DNA from: Caballeronia peredens | GTDB taxonomy: Bacteria > Pseudomonadota > Gammaproteobacteria > Burkholderiales > Burkholderiaceae | DNA: 64,000 bases | Direction of reading: 5' to 3' | NCBI GenBank assembly: GCA_001544595.2 | Contig: FCOH02000001.1 | Location: forward strand, 1-64,000 | Part shown: positions 63,624 to 64,000 of the stretch, one piece after another | How the letters are laid out: every line of letters starts with the position of its first letter | How positions within the stretch are numbered: the first letter of the stretch is position 1 | Program-made: the position numbers and the translations under genes | Notes under the pieces: model-generated | What the model saw: only the letters and a program-made list of their open reading frames with translations | Told to the model about the DNA's origin: nothing | The model's database searches: none

Positions 63624-64000
63624 ATGGCTACGCCTGCTCACGCTTCATCGCCGTCCGTTCATCCCGCGCGACATGCCGCGTTCGCGTGCGCCGTCGCGCT
63701 CGCGGTGGCGCTGGGCGTCGGGCGCTTCGCGTTCACGCCGCTGTTGCCGCTGATGCTGAACAGCGGCTCGCTCGACATCCGTCATGGCGGCTGGCTCGCG
63801 TCGGCCAATTACGCCGGGTATCTGATCGGCGCGCTGTCGTGCGCGGCGATCCGCGTCGATCACGCGCGCATGGTGCGGCTCGCGCTGGCATCGACGATCG
63901 TGCTGACGCTCGCGATGGGCCTCATCCATCTGTTCTGGCTGTGGGCCGCGATCCGTTTCGCGGCGGGCGTCGTCAGCGCGTGGGCGTTCGTGTTCGCGTC
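63624..64000 (+). CDS. YbfB/YjiJ family MFS transporter, N-terminal part
   Basis: Open to the right edge of the window; about 125 residues are visible and the usual length is near 390. The text FACAVALAVALGVGRFAFTP, LLPLMLNSG, ASANYAGYLIGALSCAAI and RFAAGVVSAWAFVFA is the diagnostic start of YbfB/YjiJ carriers (first four helices). ATG 63624. Divergent from the LysR gene at 63527, its likely regulator. Substrate unknown. Confidence 0.88.
   Translation, partial: MATPAHASSPSVHPARHAAFACAVALAVALGVGRFAFTPLLPLMLNSGSLDIRHGGWLASANYAGYLIGALSCAAIRVDHARMVRLALASTIVLTLAMGLIHLFWLWAAIRFAAGVVSAWAFVFA

Overview
The window looks like a chromosomal segment of a Burkholderiaceae bacterium, most likely Paraburkholderia or Caballeronia. 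From about 11.5 kb onward the DNA is very GC-rich and G/C-ending codons dominate. Many genes are of kinds common in that group: LysR regulators beside MFS transporters, a Burkholderia-type porin, galactarate and gallate catabolism, and a PhoX phosphatase. The genus is inferred from gene content and style, not from a marker gene. No rRNA, tRNA or CRISPR array was seen.

Region 1 (1 to about 11.5 kb) is an accessory, partly decayed stretch of lower and uneven GC. It holds several orphan genes: a 303-aa protein, a nuclease-like coiled-coil membrane protein, a HEPN-like protein, and a group of very small ORFs. It also holds debris: a beta-keto acid cleavage enzyme gene stopped by one in-frame amber codon, a frameshifted small gene, a transposase N-terminus and an integrase C-terminus. 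A GTTTGC-containing motif recurs seven times between 10.0 and 11.42 kb, just before the shift to core-like DNA.

Region 2 (11.7 to 17.2 kb) is a compact gallate meta-cleavage operon: gallate dioxygenase, aromatic acid transporter, 4-oxalomesaconate hydratase, CHA aldolase, then two uncharacterised genes joined by 4-base or shorter overlaps. An Old Yellow Enzyme and a divergent LysR gene follow (17.2 to 19.3 kb).

Region 3 (19.4 to 31 kb) carries signalling and envelope genes: a chemoreceptor, a glycosyltransferase, a winged-helix regulator, a beta-propeller protein, a GGDEF-EAL protein, a DUF4239 membrane protein, a set of small exported or membrane proteins and an MFS exporter.

Region 4 (31 to 46.7 kb) has a LysR / MFS / MlrC-type peptidase / exported hydrolase unit, PhoX with a candidate Pho box, an exported GH28 polygalacturonase divergent from a porin, and a MocR-type regulator. 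Near-identical palindromes lie upstream of the MocR gene and of a GNAT-flavodoxin pair.

Region 5 (46.7 to 64 kb) has the galactarate module (transporter, KdgD, GarD) with paired operator-like sequences in the kdgD-garD gap, two SDR genes, a GlxA-type regulator divergent from a nitrilase and a beta-carbonic-anhydrase-like protein, and an MFS transporter. Two paralogous LysR genes point at each other and share promoter sequence. They are followed by pyruvate kinase, a YbdG-like channel, and a LysR gene divergent from a YbfB-type MFS gene cut by the window end. GH28, porin, GarD and KdgD together suggest a plant-associated life using pectin-derived sugars; this is an inference.
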